The position numbers were made by a program, and so were the translations under genes. Source: Pseudomonas sp. Root562 (GTDB lineage: Bacteria; Pseudomonadota; Gammaproteobacteria; Pseudomonadales; Pseudomonadaceae). From it: 64,000 bases of DNA. The notes under the pieces were generated by a model that worked only from the letters and a program-made list of their open reading frames with translations, was not told the origin of the DNA and searched no databases. The stretch covers positions 346,881 to 410,880 of the forward strand of contig NZ_LMGK01000023.1 in the NCBI RefSeq assembly GCF_001427125.1, written 5' to 3'. This document shows, one piece after another, positions 62,119 through 64,000 of the stretch (the stretch's first letter is position 1; every line of letters begins with the position of its first letter).

Positions 62119-62868
62119 TCAGGCTAAAGGGCACGCCATCGCCAAACCGACAAACACCAGATCCGGAACCACCCTGGCTTCAGGCACCACTTCGGAGACC
62201 AGAGCTGCATCACCACCCGTTAGGAAAACCGCATAATCGTCACCCCAACGCTCCCGCGCCAGTCCGAGCTGCGTCAACACGAACCCCCGCAGCATCAACA
62301 GGCAACCGCGCTCGACAGCCTCAACCGTTGTACGCCCTGGCTCGAGACTTTCCAATGCACGTTCAGCCGCAAGATCACCGTAACGAATTTTGCGAGTATG
62401 CGTGCGAAGTTGATTTCGCATCAATGGCATACCGGGGCATATGAACCCACCGAGATGCCCCCCATCCGCCGCAACGAAATCGGCTGTGACCGCAGTACCG
62501 AAATCCAACACAAGGCACGCCCCAGCCGCCAAATGAAACCCTCCAAGCAGGGCGAGCCAGCGGTCGAGACCCAGCTTCTCGAACTCTTCATAACCGTTTC
62601 GAACGCCGGACATTTCCCGGGCAGGCGAAGCACAAACGACCGATACGCCGAAGGATTCCTTCAAGAGAGAGACCAACAGCCCGGTCTCCTCTTGAGTCCT
62701 CACGCTGACCAGCCGACAGCGCTTGAGAGCCAGTCCCTCGAGTAGATTCAAGTCCGCGAGCAAAGCAAGATCCGAATCAACAACCCCGCCACCCACCACC
62801 ACCCGGGCATTCGATTCGAGCACACGCCACTTGATAAAACTGTTTCCGCAGTCGAGCTCAAGAATCAT
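62119..62868 (-). CDS. coaX: Type III pantothenate kinase
   Basis: 249 residues. Starts MILELDCGNSFIKWRV (phosphate-binding DxGNS), then LVLDFGTAVTADFV and FLTGGDAALV. First step of CoA synthesis. Its start overlaps birA by 11 nt, so the two are coupled. Confidence 0.95.
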   Translation of the reverse strand: MILELDCGNSFIKWRVLESNARVVVGGGVVDSDLALLADLNLLEGLALKRCRLVSVRTQEETGLLVSLLKESFGVSVVCASPAREMSGVRNGYEEFEKLGLDRWLALLGGFHLAAGACLVLDFGTAVTADFVAADGGHLGGFICPGMPLMRNQLRTHTRKIRYGDLAAERALESLEPGRTTVEAVERGCLLMLRGFVLTQLGLARERWGDDYAVFLTGGDAALVSEVVPEARVVPDLVFVGLAMACPLA

Positions 62869-63817
62869 TGCGCAACCTCAGGCTCAGCTCACCACCACTA
62901 AAGACTTTTTCCACACCGCCTACCTTCAAGCGCAGAGCCCCCTGATTATCGATCCCCAGCACCTCGCCATCTATTTGATTTACGCCCGCAATCAATGACA
63001 CAGCGCGCCCCTGCCACAAGTGATGCTGCTCCCACTCAGCCTGGATGGAAGAAAAGCCTGTGGCCTGATGGCGAGCAAGGTACCTCTGCAGCATCACACC
63101 TAGTGTTGCCACCAACTGATTTCGATCAAACATCTTGCCGGACTCCAGTCGCATGGACGTCCATTGCTGATCAACCTCATCGGTCATTTGCATGTTTACA
63201 TTAATCCCAACACCCAGCACCACATGACAGACATCAGCTGGATCGCCAACCAACTCAAGCAGGATACCGGCAATCTTCTTTTGACCTACCAGAACATCGT
63301 TCGGCCACTTCAAACCCGCCTCGGAAACACCAAGCTCACGCAACGCCTGCATGACAGCAAGCCCAACGACAAGACTCAACCCCTCCAGCTGACGCATCCC
63401 GCCTTCGATGCGCAGCACCAGGCTAAAGTAAACATTCTCCGCAAATGGACTGACCCACTTACGTCCCCGCCGCCCGCGCCCCGCCGTTTGACGCTCGGCA
63501 AGCACCAGAAAGGGCGCGACCTGGAGACGCTCTATCGCTCTCAGAGCCTCGGCATTTGTGGAATCAATTGAATCGAAGACCAGAACAGGCCACTCGCAAG
63601 ATGGGGCAAGTCTCGCTATCTCAGCAGGATCAAGCAGCGTCAATGGCGCTGCCAATTGATAACCCCGCCCTCGAACTTTATGAATGGACAAACCCAGCTC
63701 AGCTTCCAAGTGCTGAAGCTGCTTCCACACAGCACTGCGACTAACACCCAAGGCAGCACCCAGCGCTTGACCTGAATGGAATCGGCCATCTTTAAGAAGC
63801 TTTAACAACGTCAGCAT
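62858..63817 (-). CDS. birA: Biotin-protein ligase / biotin operon repressor
   Basis: 319 residues. N-terminal winged HTH (LGVSRSAVWKQLQHLEAELG), catalytic GRGRRGRKWVSP loop, KWPNDVLVGQKKIAGILLEL, and a small C-terminal SH3-like domain. Biotinylates AccB and represses bio genes in family members. Confidence 0.96.
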   Translation of the reverse strand: MLTLLKLLKDGRFHSGQALGAALGVSRSAVWKQLQHLEAELGLSIHKVRGRGYQLAAPLTLLDPAEIARLAPSCEWPVLVFDSIDSTNAEALRAIERLQVAPFLVLAERQTAGRGRRGRKWVSPFAENVYFSLVLRIEGGMRQLEGLSLVVGLAVMQALRELGVSEAGLKWPNDVLVGQKKIAGILLELVGDPADVCHVVLGVGINVNMQMTDEVDQQWTSMRLESGKMFDRNQLVATLGVMLQRYLARHQATGFSSIQAEWEQHHLWQGRAVSLIAGVNQIDGEVLGIDNQGALRLKVGGVEKVFSGGELSLRLRNDS

Positions 63818-63910
63818 GCAAGTCCCGCCTCACAATGAGGCCCGCATGATAGCCACGCCCCGAGCAAATGCATAGAAATCAAGGGAGACGGATTTTCCTG
63901 CGGACAAAAC

Positions 63911-63941
63911 AAAACCCCAACTGCTTTCGCAATTGGGGTTT
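63911..63941 (-). terminator. rRNA operon terminator
   Basis: AAACCCCAA and TTGGGGTTT stem; on the minus strand TTTTGTTTTGTCC follows. It lies 12 nt past the 5S 3' end. Confidence 0.9.
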
Positions 63942-63952
63942 CGGAATTTAAT

Positions 63953-64000
63953 CTTGACGATGACCTACTCTCACATGGGGAAACCCCACACTACCATCGG
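63953..64000 (-). rRNA. 5S rRNA, 3' part (cut by window edge)
   Basis: The minus strand reads CCGATGGTAGTGTGGGG, then TTTCCCCATGTGAGAGTAGG, ending TCATCGTCAAG, which is the 3' third of Pseudomonas 5S rRNA. The operon continues beyond the right edge. Confidence 0.95.

Overview
The window is a chromosomal segment of a Pseudomonas, most likely of the P. fluorescens complex. From 23.4 kb to the right end the gene order follows the P. aeruginosa PAO1 arrangement ssb - MFS gene - uvrA - bfrA/ftnA - katA - rplQ ... rpoB - rplKAJL - nusG - secE - tRNAs - coaX - birA - rRNA. The protein sequences are typical of that genus. Species was not determined.

Layout. (1) 1-3143, core chromosome: a GlxA-type regulator (cut by the left edge), a divergent isochorismatase-type hydrolase, and an RclC/YkgB-like membrane protein convergent with an RclR-like AraC regulator. 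Then comes a strong bidirectional hairpin that looks like the original terminator of ssb. (2) 3169-23409, accessory DNA wedged between that terminator and the 3' end of ssb. Three copies of TCAGAACGG, the antisense of the last codons and stop of ssb, divide it into two tandem elements. Element A (3178-10008) carries a large STAND-type NTPase with a nuclease-like N-terminus (Avs-like) and a DUF5677-like partner. Element B (10009-23409) carries an unknown 160-residue protein, an acetolactate-synthase relic, a regulator plus ImmA-UvrD-FeS fusion pair, a 2-oxoglutarate oxygenase, an IS5 relic, a membrane-anchored protein, an RHH-HTH regulator with an inverted-repeat operator, and a Septu-like HNH/ATPase pair overlapping a tyrosine recombinase whose catalytic C-terminus is missing. 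The right ends of A and B are 71/74 identical. (3) 23401-30600: ssb, yajR, uvrA, bfrA/ftnA and katA. (4) 30689-60936: one long co-directional (minus strand) block of translation and transcription genes: alpha, spc, S10 and str operons, rpoBC, rplJL, rplKA, nusG-secE. (5) 60982-64000: four tRNA genes (Trp, Thr, Gly, Tyr), a SPOR-domain protein, coaX, birA, an rRNA terminator and the 3' end of a 5S rRNA gene.

How it fits together. The core half is housekeeping DNA. The interest lies in the 20-kb ssb-linked region, a stacked array of probable anti-phage modules. Strongest candidates for undescribed biology are the regulator/ImmA-UvrD pair (11128-15506), the Avs-like NTPase with its DUF5677 partner (3684-9756), and the use of the ssb 3' end as an integration hot spot. 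All family calls are made by eye from motifs; none was checked against a database.
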